Of a DNA stretch of 64,000 nucleotides, positions 1 through 9,122 are shown in pieces (the first letter of the stretch is position 1; every line of letters begins with the position of its first letter). Origin of the DNA: Cytophagaceae bacterium (GTDB lineage Bacteria; Bacteroidota; Bacteroidia; Cytophagales; Flexibacteraceae). The stretch covers positions 21,965 to 85,964 of the forward strand of contig JAIXYP010000007.1 of the NCBI GenBank assembly GCA_027490155.1, in the 5' to 3' direction. The translations under genes were made by a program, and so were the position numbers. The notes below the pieces were generated by a model. That model saw only the letters and a list, made by a program, of their open reading frames with translations. It ran no database searches and was not told where the DNA came from.

Positions 1-1
1 T

Positions 2-865
2 GGTAAATCCAAATCTGATATCAAGATTTCACTGAGTATTAGCGGTACCGCGCTTCGCGATCAAGATTTTATGATTAGCGGCAATGAAATTGTTATCCCT
101 GCTGGCGAGCTATCTGGTGTGGTGACCATCACAAGTAAAGACGATAACCTCATAGAAGGGGATGAAACGATCATCATCAACTTTGGTCAGGTTGACAAAA
201 CTACTGCTGTCACACCCAATACCCAGACACTTATCATCTCAGATGACGACACCGATACCGACGGTGATGGCCTAACTGATGCGCTAGATCTTTGCCCCCT
301 AGACCCAGGTACAGCCGCTAATCAAGGTTGCCCCGAAGGATTTGGGCTCCTGATCAATGAGGTATTGTATGATCCGTCCAACGTTGCCCTAGACGGCGAT
401 GCCAATGGCGATGGCGTATATCTTCAGGCCCAAGACGAGTTTATGGAGTTCTATAACACCACTGACCAACCTAAAAACATCGGTGGATATACCATCAGTG
501 ACAGTGTAATAGCTTCAGGGTTGACCACCTTGCGATACACCTTCCCGACTGGCACTCAGCTGCAAGCACGTAAGGCTCTGGTCCTGTTTGGTGGCGGGAC
601 TCCTGTCGGCACTTTTGGTGGCAGTACCATCCTGACCTGTAGTACTACGGATGGGCTTAGCCTAGGCAATTCGGGCGAGATTGTTGTGATCAAGGATGCC
701 AACGGCAAAACGATACTGACCTATAACACGGATGCTTTATCGGACAACCCAAATGAGTCCTACACTCTAAGCCCAGATATTACTGGAGTCTTTGTGCAAC
801 ATACGTCGGTCAACCCAGCTAAGAAGTTCTCTGCTGGCACACGTCTGGACGGCACTTCCTTCTAG
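2..865 (+). CDS. C-terminal part of a secreted Calx-beta / lamin-tail domain protein (5' end outside window)
   Basis: The reading frame is open from the first bases of the window, so this is the last 287 codons of a longer protein. The visible part starts inside a Calx-beta-like domain (GTALRDQDF, then EGDETIIINF and IISDDDTD), continues into an acidic Ca-binding linker of thrombospondin-3 type (DTDGDGLTDALDLCP), and ends in a lamin-tail domain (LLINEVLYDPS, DEFMEFYNTT, NIGGYTISD, LVLFGGG). These modules are extracellular. No T9SS PNP-type sorting domain follows the lamin-tail domain. It lies 45 bp before dcuC on the same strand, so it may be the first visible gene of the peptide-catabolism locus. 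The catalytic part, if there is one, lies upstream and cannot be seen. Confidence 0.85.
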   Translation, partial: GKSKSDIKISLSISGTALRDQDFMISGNEIVIPAGELSGVVTITSKDDNLIEGDETIIINFGQVDKTTAVTPNTQTLIISDDDTDTDGDGLTDALDLCPLDPGTAANQGCPEGFGLLINEVLYDPSNVALDGDANGDGVYLQAQDEFMEFYNTTDQPKNIGGYTISDSVIASGLTTLRYTFPTGTQLQARKALVLFGGGTPVGTFGGSTILTCSTTDGLSLGNSGEIVVIKDANGKTILTYNTDALSDNPNESYTLSPDITGVFVQHTSVNPAKKFSAGTRLDGTSF

Positions 866-910
866 TAGCCTATTGCTCCTATTCTTGATCACCAAAATCC
901 GACAGCTATC

Positions 911-2314
911 ATGCTATTCCTAGGCCCAGTCCTTGCCGTCTTTTTTGTCGGGGTGGTGATCTACCTCTTAGTCAAAAAATATAGCCCGATAGCGGTATTG
1001 CTATTCAGTGGCTTGGTGATGCTGGTCGTGGCCTACTTTCTTGGCCTACATCTGCCTAAGCTTAAACAACCGACTGGCCTTCCAGCCTTTGATTTTGTGG
1101 CTTACATCATCGAGTCCCTACTGGACACAAATGCCAGTGTCGGCCTCGTGATCATGATCATTAGCGGATTTGTAGCCTATATGGACAAGATAGGGGCCAG
1201 CGATGCCTTGGTGTATCTTGCTATGAAACCCCTTTCTGTATTCCGGAAACACCCTTATATATTGGCCTCCTTAGTGGTGCCATTGGGTCAATTCTTGTTC
1301 ATCAGCATACCGTCTGCAGCGGGCCTTGGCCTGTTGTTGATGGCGACCATCTTCCCGATCATCGTCAACCTTGGGGTTAGCAGAGTAGCTGCCGTGTCCT
1401 TGATTACAGCCACAACAGCCTTTGGCATTGGCCCTGCTTCGGCCATTGCGCTCAGCGCAGCCTCGGTGCTGGAGCTTGACATTACCAAGTTTTTCTTTGG
1501 GTACCAAATACCGATGTCGGCTATGCTTTCCGCAGTCCTGACCGTGACCTACTTTTTTGTCAACCGCCACTACGACAAAAAGCTCCCCGCCGATGCCTTT
1601 GTGACAGCCTTAGAGACGGACCCCAAAACAGAGGGCATAACTAGTAATGGACCCCACAAAGTCCAACTGAAGGCCCCGATGATTTACGGGCTATTACCAT
1701 TGCTACCCTTGGTATTGCTGTTGGCTTTTTCGGACTTTATTGGTCTAGTTCCCTTCAAAGTTAAGGTCGATACCAATGTTGCGATGTTGGTCGGCCTACT
1801 GGTTGCCCTCGTGGCCGAGCTGATCAGGACCCGTGATTTGGTTGCAGTCTTCAAATCTCTGGATGTATTCTGGGCTGGCATGGGCGATATTTTCAAGTCT
1901 GTCGTTGTGCTGATCATTGCCGCGGATATCTTTTCTAAAGGGCTTATCAGCCTAAGCTTTATTGACGGGTTGCTGCAGGTGGCCCAACAGGCTGGGCTTG
2001 GCGGTATAGGCATAGCCGTCGTGCTGACGGTCATGATCTTCTTGGCCTCTATCCTGATGGGGAGTGGCAATGCGGCATTTTTTGCCTTCGGGCCGTTGGT
2101 GCCACGCATAGCGGCCCCACTCGGGATGCCTGCTGTCAAGATCATCCTACCCATGTCCCTTGCCGCATCTATGGGCCGGACGGTATCACCCATTGCGGGC
2201 GTTGTTGTTGCAGCGGCAGCCTTGGCCAAGGTAACCCCGGTAGATGTTGTCAAACGCAACTTGATACCCTTTGTGGTCGGGCTGATTGTGATGCTGACCT
2301 ACAACTTCCTATAG
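911..2314 (+). CDS. dcuC: DcuC-family C4-dicarboxylate transporter
   Basis: This is a 467-residue inner-membrane carrier with about twelve hydrophobic segments, close in length to E. coli DcuC (about 460 residues). Family-like features include the N-terminal segment with LVKKYSPIAVLLFSGLVML and the C-terminal glycine/serine-rich stretch LMGSGNAAFFAFGPLV followed by MGRTVSPIAGVV. DcuC proteins move fumarate, succinate or aspartate across the inner membrane, usually as exchangers or effluxers. An isoaspartyl dipeptidase gene follows 58 bp downstream, so handling of aspartate or its deamination products is the likely role. The ATG at 911 starts directly with a hydrophobic helix. The family call is firm; substrate and direction are inferred. 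Confidence 0.85.
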   Translation: MLFLGPVLAVFFVGVVIYLLVKKYSPIAVLLFSGLVMLVVAYFLGLHLPKLKQPTGLPAFDFVAYIIESLLDTNASVGLVIMIISGFVAYMDKIGASDALVYLAMKPLSVFRKHPYILASLVVPLGQFLFISIPSAAGLGLLLMATIFPIIVNLGVSRVAAVSLITATTAFGIGPASAIALSAASVLELDITKFFFGYQIPMSAMLSAVLTVTYFFVNRHYDKKLPADAFVTALETDPKTEGITSNGPHKVQLKAPMIYGLLPLLPLVLLLAFSDFIGLVPFKVKVDTNVAMLVGLLVALVAELIRTRDLVAVFKSLDVFWAGMGDIFKSVVVLIIAADIFSKGLISLSFIDGLLQVAQQAGLGGIGIAVVLTVMIFLASILMGSGNAAFFAFGPLVPRIAAPLGMPAVKIILPMSLAASMGRTVSPIAGVVVAAAALAKVTPVDVVKRNLIPFVVGLIVMLTYNFL

Positions 2315-2372
2315 TTATTACCGATTACAGACACTACCAGAATTCAATCGTTACGATCCCCCTTATTTGCCG

Positions 2373-3518
2373 ATGCTAACGCTAATCAAAAATGCCAATG
2401 TCTTCGCCCCAGCGCCACTTGGTTTGCAGGACATCCTGATCGGCGGCAACAAAATAGTTGCCATGGCCGATCATATCGACCTGCCAGCCTCAGTAGCGAC
2501 CGTTTGGGATGCAGCAGGCCGGACGACTACCCCAGGTCTGATCGACCAACATGTGCATATCATTGGGGCTGGTGGCAAACATGGTTTCTCGTCCATGACA
2601 CCCGAGATCATGATGGGTGAGTTTATCGCCTGTGGCACAACCACGGTGGTTGGTTTGCTCGGTACGGATGCCAGTGCTCGTAGCATCAAAACACTATATG
2701 CCAAAACCAAAGCCCTTGATAGCGACGGGATTACCGCCTATATGTTCACAAGCTATTTTGGCATCGAACCCATCACAATTACGGGTAGTATCCAGGAGGA
2801 TCTGATCTTTGTTGACAAAATTATCGGTTGCAAACTCGCCATTTCAGACGAGCGATCATCCTATCCGACCACCCTCGAGATACTGAGGCACCTGCGCGAA
2901 GTCCATGTGGGCGGGATGGTTTCGGGCAAGGGTGGAGTCCTCCATATACACCTTGGAGGGTTGCGCACCAAAATGGACATTCTGTTTGATCTGGTCCAAC
3001 AACATGAGTTTCCGATCAGGCACATCTCGCCAACGCATGTTGGTCGATCTAAGGATTTGTTTGACCAGGCCCTAGACTTTGCCCGCCTCGGTGGGATGAT
3101 CGATATCACGACGGGCGCTTCAAAATATACCGATCCCTATAAGTCAGTCCTGTATGCGATGGAGCAAGGGGTCTCGATCGACCAACTAAGCTTTAGTAGT
3201 GATGGGCACGCTGGCATCGGCAAAAAGGACGCTAATGGCAAGGATATTGGCTTCACAAAGGCGCCTATCTACCAGAACTTGGATCAGGTTCGGGCATTGG
3301 TTCAAGATGGCCAAGTGCCAATTAGTGAGGCCTTTAAGCTTATCACGCTCAACCCTGCCCGCAATTTATCCCTAGCGCATAAAGGCCGTGTGATGGTCGG
3401 GGCTGATGCAGACCTCTGTTTCTTTGACGAGGGTCTGCAGCTGACAGATGTCTTTGCGATGGGGCAGCAGATGATGAAAGCTGGTATGGTCGTGGTCAAA
3501 GGAGCATTCGAAAACTAG
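2373..3518 (+). CDS. iadA: isoaspartyl dipeptidase (beta-aspartyl peptidase, IadA-like)
   Basis: A cytoplasmic amidohydrolase-superfamily enzyme that splits beta-aspartyl (isoAsp) dipeptides into aspartate and the second amino acid. From the ATG at 2373 it is 381 residues, against about 390 in E. coli IadA. The binuclear metal site can be read in order: HVH in DQHVHIIG, the carbamylated lysine in CKLAISD, a histidine in LHIHLGGLRTKMD, a histidine in RHISPTHVGR, and an aspartate in SFSSDGHAG. The frame could also start at a TTG two codons earlier (2367); the ATG is preferred. It is followed after 9 bp by a porin gene, so the two are almost certainly co-transcribed. Its neighbours suggest that it processes imported dipeptides. 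Confidence 0.9.
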   Translation: MLTLIKNANVFAPAPLGLQDILIGGNKIVAMADHIDLPASVATVWDAAGRTTTPGLIDQHVHIIGAGGKHGFSSMTPEIMMGEFIACGTTTVVGLLGTDASARSIKTLYAKTKALDSDGITAYMFTSYFGIEPITITGSIQEDLIFVDKIIGCKLAISDERSSYPTTLEILRHLREVHVGGMVSGKGGVLHIHLGGLRTKMDILFDLVQQHEFPIRHISPTHVGRSKDLFDQALDFARLGGMIDITTGASKYTDPYKSVLYAMEQGVSIDQLSFSSDGHAGIGKKDANGKDIGFTKAPIYQNLDQVRALVQDGQVPISEAFKLITLNPARNLSLAHKGRVMVGADADLCFFDEGLQLTDVFAMGQQMMKAGMVVVKGAFEN

Positions 3519-3527
3519 GTATTGGCC

Positions 3528-4862
3528 ATGAAACGAACCTACCTGATTTTTGGGGCCATGAGCTTGTTTTGCGCCTTGTCGGCTATGCCAGTGGCTGCAC
3601 AAGACAATTCCCAAAGCAATGCCCAACCTGAGCCATACGCACCAGGCGAGGGGATCTCCCTCACGGGCAAAAACAACTACAATATCCGCCTCAGCGGGAT
3701 ATTGCAGCCCATGGTCGAGACCCGATCTTACCCCGAGATGTCCGAACAGGCCGCTACACAGCGGTTCAGGATGCGGCGTATGATCACGAAGTTGACAGGT
3801 AATGCTGCCAACGAGAAGATCAGATACCAGTTACAGGTAGACCTCACAGGTTCATCAGATGGTGGTGGGGATGCTGGCACCAACAACTACCTGATGGATG
3901 CTTGGATATCCTACCGACCTGTCAAACAAATTGAATTTACTTTCGGACAAGAGACCTCGCCAACCGACGGACGCGAAATGGGTATGCTGTCAAATGGCCT
4001 GCAAATGATCGAACGGAGCCCTGTAGCCTTGGCTTTTGCAAGCATCCGTGAGTTTGGCGTCATCGTCGAGACTAAGTTCAAGCTTGGTAAAGGAATGGCC
4101 CTACATCCTACGCTAAGTGTTAGCAACGGCGACGGCGCCAATGTCGGTCGCAAAGACCATGGTGGCCTCAAAGTCGGTGGTCGGCTAGATTTTTTGCCCT
4201 TCGGCACCTTCAGTAACGGTGGGCAATATACCCAAGTAGATATGGAGCGTGAGCTGACACCCAAGTTGGTGATTGGCATTACAGGCAGCCACAACCAAGG
4301 CATCAGCGATAGGCGGGGTCGTGAGTCTGGCTCCATCCTTTACCTTGATAGCTTAAACCAAGAGTCGTTGCCGTCTTACACCAAGGTAGGTGCAGACCTG
4401 TTGTTTAAGTACAGAGGTTTTAGCCTCTTGGCAGAGTATGTCAATGCCACGGCTTCCGTGCCAACAGATATTACCCAACGGGTCAGGAATGATGGGACCA
4501 CATCGAAAGCTCTTTTAGTAAATGGTATTCAGGATGTGGATGCCTATGTCAAGGGGCGGATCATGCTCGGTTCTGGCTACAATGTACAGGCCGGCTACTT
4601 GTTCCTAAATGGCTATGGCATCGACGGTCGATATGCCCGGTTGATGCCGGCAGCTAATTCGTTCCTGAACAACCCGACCTTCTACAATCGGTCTGAGTAC
4701 TTCACACTTTGTGCCAGCAAGTACCTAGGACGCCACTTTGGAGCCAAGATCCAGGCCTCGGTAACCTATACGAAGGCCGAAGTAGGATCCCGCACCGTAC
4801 TTGATACCCCTCAGCGAGGAAATGAAGTCTCTGGACTACTGATGTTAACGATCGCCCTCTAA
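3528..4862 (+). CDS. OprP/OprO-like outer-membrane porin
   Basis: A 444-residue beta-barrel protein of the phosphate-selective porin O/P type. A signal peptide is clear (KRTYLIFGAMSLFCALSAMPVAAQ). The mature part shows the family pattern: an early strand pair (YNIRLSGILQPMVETR), RFRMRRMITKLTG, a YQLQVDLTG segment, LMDAWISYRPVKQIEFTFGQETSPTDGREM, and a final aromatic-poor strand ending LLMLTIAL. Members form anion-preferring channels. The ATG at 3528 is chosen over an upstream TTG because it starts the signal peptide. Between isoaspartyl dipeptidase and a secreted carboxypeptidase, it probably admits small acidic peptides or dicarboxylates to the periplasm (inference). Confidence 0.82.
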   Translation: MKRTYLIFGAMSLFCALSAMPVAAQDNSQSNAQPEPYAPGEGISLTGKNNYNIRLSGILQPMVETRSYPEMSEQAATQRFRMRRMITKLTGNAANEKIRYQLQVDLTGSSDGGGDAGTNNYLMDAWISYRPVKQIEFTFGQETSPTDGREMGMLSNGLQMIERSPVALAFASIREFGVIVETKFKLGKGMALHPTLSVSNGDGANVGRKDHGGLKVGGRLDFLPFGTFSNGGQYTQVDMERELTPKLVIGITGSHNQGISDRRGRESGSILYLDSLNQESLPSYTKVGADLLFKYRGFSLLAEYVNATASVPTDITQRVRNDGTTSKALLVNGIQDVDAYVKGRIMLGSGYNVQAGYLFLNGYGIDGRYARLMPAANSFLNNPTFYNRSEYFTLCASKYLGRHFGAKIQASVTYTKAEVGSRTVLDTPQRGNEVSGLLMLTIAL

Positions 4863-4867
4863 CCACT

Positions 4868-6451
4868 ATGCGCACCTCAGCTCTACTTTGTTGTTTGCTC
4901 CTGATGGCCTCTGCGCTATTGGTGCCTGCTATGGGTTGGGCACAGTTCAACCCCCAGCCTGATGCCATCACACGGCAGTTTTTTCCTGACCCAGAGCTAA
5001 GCATTCAGACACCTGCTTTTGCCAAGGCTGATGGGTTCACGAACTATCAGGAAATGATGAGCTGGATCGAACCCTTGGTGCAGCAACATGGCAAGTTGGT
5101 CAAGCTCAGCTACATAGGCCATAGCCAAAAGGGTAAACAAATCCCGATGTTAGTCCTGACACAACCCAACGGCAGGCCCAAGATCCGGGTCTGGATGCAA
5201 GGCGGTCTTCATGGTGACGAACCTGCCGGGACCGAAACCATGCTTTACCTGTTGCAGCAGCTCCTGACTGACCCCAAGCTGACGTATTTGTTGGATGAGT
5301 TAGAGGTTGGCATTGTGCCTATGGCCAACATCGATGGCTACGAAAAACAACAACGCGAGTCTGCCAACGGGATTGATCTAAATAGGGATCAGACTCGCTT
5401 AAAAGCCCCTGAAAGTATTGCACTCAAGCAGGCCTTTAGCCTGTTTGGCCCAGCCGTTGCGCTAGACTTTCATGAATATCGCCCCTTCCGCAAGGACTTC
5501 AGCCGATTAGGAATGGCTGGCATCACGAGCCGCTATGATGCGATGTTCCTCTACAGCGGGAATCTGAATGTGCCGGCTGCATTACGTGCTTATACTGCCG
5601 ACCGCTTTGTGGCCCCAGCTAAGGCAGTACTCAATGCCGAGCAACTATGCAACCATGACTACGTCACGACCCAAAAATATGGTGGTCAGGTCCAGTTCAA
5701 TATGGGGTCGGTACATGCACGGTCCAGCGCCACGTCATACGCCCTGACCAATGCCGTTTCCACTTTGCTTGAGATCAGGGGTGTTGGTATAGGTCGCACC
5801 TCGTTCAAGCGGAGGATCAAAACCTCTTATCTGATTGCCCTGTCATACCTAGAGTCGGCTTTCCAAGATCGGCAAAAGCTACAGGAAGTCCTGATACGAG
5901 CCAGCCAATCAAATCAGCCAGTTGTTGTCCTGAGTAAACGCAAGACCTACAAAGACAGTATCGATGTCATTGACCTAGCCAACAACAAGGCGATCAAAAT
6001 GCCATTTGTGCTGCACAATGCACTCCAAAGCAGCCCAACCCTTGAGCGCCAACGCCCGATGGCTTACTTAATAGGGACTAGTGCAACCACCGCTATCCAG
6101 AACTTGAGACTATTGGGCCTTCGTATCGATAGCCTTGCATCAGACCAAACGCTAGAGGTTCAGGTCTATCGCATAGGCAAGCAGCCAGACCAGTCAGCCG
6201 AAGAAAATAAACCAGGTGATGACGAAGAGGCCACCACTGGCCCATCCGAAGCCAATACCCTGACCGTTAATAAAGCCTTCCTGAAGGGAACTTACATCAT
6301 CTACGAAGACCAACCAAGGTTTAACCTCGCTGCCGAAGTTCTGGAGCCTGAAAATCCAAACGGCTTTGTGGCCCTGAAGGTAATCAAGCTTAGTGCCGAC
6401 ACCGAGTTGCCTATCTACCGATATCTAAAACCCGAACGCATTAGTCCATAA
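4868..6451 (+). CDS. secreted M14-family zinc carboxypeptidase
   Basis: A 527-residue exported metallopeptidase. The signal peptide is about residues 1-25 (ending PAMGWAQ). The M14 catalytic domain covers roughly residues 55-330: zinc ligands His115 and Glu118 in GGLHGDEPAGTE, the substrate-binding NRD of GIDLNRDQ (172-174), third ligand His202 in ALDFHEY, and a likely general-base glutamate at about 302 in TLLEIRG. The last 190 residues form a separate domain I do not recognise, with a Glu/Asp-rich linker at about 445-465. No T9SS sorting domain is seen, so a periplasmic location is likely. It starts 5 bp after the porin. M14 enzymes remove C-terminal amino acids, which would feed the dipeptidase and transporters here. 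Confidence 0.85.
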   Translation: MRTSALLCCLLLMASALLVPAMGWAQFNPQPDAITRQFFPDPELSIQTPAFAKADGFTNYQEMMSWIEPLVQQHGKLVKLSYIGHSQKGKQIPMLVLTQPNGRPKIRVWMQGGLHGDEPAGTETMLYLLQQLLTDPKLTYLLDELEVGIVPMANIDGYEKQQRESANGIDLNRDQTRLKAPESIALKQAFSLFGPAVALDFHEYRPFRKDFSRLGMAGITSRYDAMFLYSGNLNVPAALRAYTADRFVAPAKAVLNAEQLCNHDYVTTQKYGGQVQFNMGSVHARSSATSYALTNAVSTLLEIRGVGIGRTSFKRRIKTSYLIALSYLESAFQDRQKLQEVLIRASQSNQPVVVLSKRKTYKDSIDVIDLANNKAIKMPFVLHNALQSSPTLERQRPMAYLIGTSATTAIQNLRLLGLRIDSLASDQTLEVQVYRIGKQPDQSAEENKPGDDEEATTGPSEANTLTVNKAFLKGTYIIYEDQPRFNLAAEVLEPENPNGFVALKVIKLSADTELPIYRYLKPERISP

Positions 6452-6581
6452 TGCCAACCTAGGTGCCATTTCCAGTTGTGCATGGCGCATTTCCTTAACC
6501 CTACATCGATTAACAAGTACCCAGTTAGTTCACCACAATACGCCAACTAATCCAATACCCAGCCCGTAACTTCTAGGTTCT

Positions 6582-7844
6582 ATGTCAACATCCCTATCCC
6601 GTTTCTGGATGCCCCTTTTTGCCGTCGCTGTTTGGTGTATGGCCCAGGGCATCGCTGTTGGCCAAACGCAAGACGGTAATACCACTACCAACGACCCTAC
6701 TAAATCTGGCCTTGGGGATGGCCTGAACTTTTCGCTAAACGAAGGGGACTACCAATTCCGCATTGGTGGATTTTTACAGCCTTCTTGGCAGTACAGCAAA
6801 CTGGATAATCAGCCAAGGGCCGAGAACATATTCAGGTCCAAACGTACCTACCTCAACTTTGGGGGCAGTGCACTAAAGGAAAAGGTGAGCTTTTTTGTGC
6901 AGGCGGACTTTAGTGCTTCTACGCCCTTACTAGATGCTTGGTTGGCTTATCACATCACACCCAACTGGACCATCTCTGCTGGGCAACGACGCACCTTCAC
7001 CAACAACAGGGAGATGACCTTTAACGAGGATCAGCTTCAGTTTGCAGATCGCAGCCTAACCAGCAATACCTTCGCAGGTAACGGGCGTGAGTTTGGCCTC
7101 TTTGTCGAAGGCAAAATAGGCAGCTCGCTTGTTTTGGTCCCCCAGCTTGCGATTACCTCTGGTGACGGCCCAAACTCCTTCGGCGTCAACAGCACCGATG
7201 TGGATCTTGGCGGCTTTAAGTATGGAGGTCGCTTGGACATTTACCTGCTGGGTGAGTTTTCTGAAGGCAACCGAGGTCTATCTGCTGATCTAGTCCATGA
7301 GACAAAACCCAAAGTGCTGATCGGCCTTGCTGGTAGCTTCAACCGTGGTGCCAGCAATGCCAAGGGCGAAGGGCACGGTGACTTTTTGCTTTATGGCGAG
7401 GACAAAAAATCCAAACTGCCAGATCTCCGTAAGTTCAGTGTGGATGTCTTGGCCAAATACCAAGGTTTCTCCTTCTTGGGCGAATACATCAATACCTCGG
7501 CAGCCAACCTTGCAGGTGTCAGGCTTGATACCTCGGGCCAAATAACATCTATCCTGCGGCCAGGTCAAATCAGTCAGTACCTCACCCTTGGCAATGCTGT
7601 TTCGGCACAGTTAGGCTATGTCACCAAGTCTGGCTATGCCCTCGATGTCCGGTACGAAACCCTGAACCCTGAGTTCAAGGACGAACAAGCCTCTATACTT
7701 CAGCAGACAACGGCTACCACAGTCGGCCTCAGCAAGTATTTCAACGGAAATAAACTCAAAGTACAGGCATCAGTCAGCAGCATTATGTATGGCAGTGGCA
7801 GGTCTGCCCTCAATACCGAGCTGATGATGCAGGTGGTCCTCTAA
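6582..7844 (+). CDS. second OprP/OprO-like outer-membrane porin
   Basis: A 420-residue barrel protein with a signal peptide ending near GIAVGQ. It shares the layout of the porin at 3528: an N-terminal GDYQFRIGGFLQPSWQY strand, FRSKRTYLNFGGSALKEKVSFFVQADFS, LLDAWLAYHITPNWTISAGQRRTFTNNREM, and a C-terminal strand ending LNTELMMQVVL. The two are clearly paralogous in plan but diverged in sequence. A 130-bp gap separates it from the carboxypeptidase; I see no terminator in the gap, so one transcript is possible. Two related porins around a peptidase suggest two different but related solutes, or different conditions. The substrate is unknown. Confidence 0.8.
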   Translation: MSTSLSRFWMPLFAVAVWCMAQGIAVGQTQDGNTTTNDPTKSGLGDGLNFSLNEGDYQFRIGGFLQPSWQYSKLDNQPRAENIFRSKRTYLNFGGSALKEKVSFFVQADFSASTPLLDAWLAYHITPNWTISAGQRRTFTNNREMTFNEDQLQFADRSLTSNTFAGNGREFGLFVEGKIGSSLVLVPQLAITSGDGPNSFGVNSTDVDLGGFKYGGRLDIYLLGEFSEGNRGLSADLVHETKPKVLIGLAGSFNRGASNAKGEGHGDFLLYGEDKKSKLPDLRKFSVDVLAKYQGFSFLGEYINTSAANLAGVRLDTSGQITSILRPGQISQYLTLGNAVSAQLGYVTKSGYALDVRYETLNPEFKDEQASILQQTTATTVGLSKYFNGNKLKVQASVSSIMYGSGRSALNTELMMQVVL

Positions 7845-7897
7845 CTATAAAAACCAAGTCAGTACGGCGCCAGCTCTGATCCAATTCTATTTAGTTC

Positions 7898-9097
7898 ATG
7901 ACCCAACTCACCCACTTATTTTACGTTCGCCCCCTGCTGCTGACCGTGTTAGCACTGGTGTTTGGTGGGACTTTTTGGGTGGAAGATTGTCACGCACAAT
8001 CCTTAACGGCGGGCACGGGAGTATATCAGTTCAGTGGGCATTCACCCCTGCGCACCAAACCAATCTCAGTATTTTACCATATTCCAACTGGCGGGAACCC
8101 TGCCAAGATGCCTATTTTGTTGGCATTCCATGGTGAGGACCGTGATGGCAATTCCTATCGGCAGGATTGGGTAGCTGCGGCCAACCAGCATCAGTTTATG
8201 GTGTTTGCCCTCCAGTTTGACGATAGCTTTTACCCTGGCGGCGATGGCTATAACCTTGGCAATATGTTCCGTGATGGAGATGCGCCAAGTGCAAGTACCC
8301 TGCAGCCAGACTCCGTTTGGACCCTTGCGGCCATTGATCCACTATTCAGGGATATTAAGTCTCGCACTGGCTCGGTTGCTAATAGTTATGTGGCATTTGG
8401 CCACTCGGCAGGGGCGCAATTTTTGCATCGTTTTGTGCTATACCAGCCTAATAGCTTGATGCGTAAAGCCATAGCTGCCAATGCGGGTTGGTACACGGTG
8501 CCTATCGCATCCCAGACTTATCCTTATGGCCTTGGCCTCAGCCCGATGACATCAACCCAATTGACATCGGCCTTTGCCAAGCCTCTGTTGGTCTTCCTAG
8601 GCAAGCTAGATACCAACCCCAACTCGCCTGGCTTGCGGCATAATAGCCAGACGGATGCACAAGGACTTTATCGGTTAGCACGTGGCCGCTATTTCTTCAA
8701 TCAAAGTCGGGCACAAGCGCAGCAAAGCACTGCTGTTTTTGGCTGGTCCTTGGCAGAAGTTGCGGGTGTGGGACATGACCATACGCTAATGGCCATCAAT
8801 GCTCTGCCCTACGTCCTAGATGCCTTTGAGCCTAGCCAGCTATCACCTTCGATCCCAGCTTTACGGCTCTGTTGGTTAACTGACGGGGGCATCCAATTAT
8901 CTGGTCTTCAGCCAGCTGAGACTTACTCGATCCAGTTGTTTGATAGCTATGGTAGGTTGGTTGGGCAGTTTACAGGTCAGGCACCAGATGCTGATGCCAA
9001 GGTTATACCATTCGTGCCACGCACCAGCACCTTATATATTGCCCAGATCAAGGCTAGCGGCCATGCTGATCAGTGCTTTAAGCTTATTACCTATTAG
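7898..9097 (+). CDS. secreted alpha/beta-hydrolase (esterase/depolymerase-like)
   Basis: A 399-residue exported hydrolase with a signal peptide of about 34 residues ending CHAQS. The alpha/beta-hydrolase core is visible: an oxyanion-hole HGE at 79-80 (LLAFHGED), nucleophile Ser170 in AFGHSAGAQ, a candidate acid Asp238 (FLGKLDTNPNS), and catalytic His in GVGHDH (293 or 295). The last 80 residues (LCWLTDGGIQLSG to the end) form a small beta-domain resembling a divergent T9SS sorting domain but without the PNP motif. The core recalls PHB-depolymerase and feruloyl-esterase-like proteins; the substrate cannot be named. It lies 53 bp after the second porin and 25 bp before the symporter, so it probably belongs to the same transcript. 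Confidence 0.7.
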   Translation: MTQLTHLFYVRPLLLTVLALVFGGTFWVEDCHAQSLTAGTGVYQFSGHSPLRTKPISVFYHIPTGGNPAKMPILLAFHGEDRDGNSYRQDWVAAANQHQFMVFALQFDDSFYPGGDGYNLGNMFRDGDAPSASTLQPDSVWTLAAIDPLFRDIKSRTGSVANSYVAFGHSAGAQFLHRFVLYQPNSLMRKAIAANAGWYTVPIASQTYPYGLGLSPMTSTQLTSAFAKPLLVFLGKLDTNPNSPGLRHNSQTDAQGLYRLARGRYFFNQSRAQAQQSTAVFGWSLAEVAGVGHDHTLMAINALPYVLDAFEPSQLSPSIPALRLCWLTDGGIQLSGLQPAETYSIQLFDSYGRLVGQFTGQAPDADAKVIPFVPRTSTLYIAQIKASGHADQCFKLITY

Positions 9098-9122
9098 TCT
9101 AATCTATTTTTATACCTGACCG

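Noticed and set aside
1684..2259. A 191-codon open frame on the minus strand inside dcuC
   Set aside because: It is a shadow of a clear transporter gene; the predicted protein is Ala/Thr/Ser-rich with no family features.
6452..6581. A transcription break between the carboxypeptidase and the second porin
   Set aside because: No hairpin with a T-run or clear promoter could be found in this gap, so a separate unit is not claimed.
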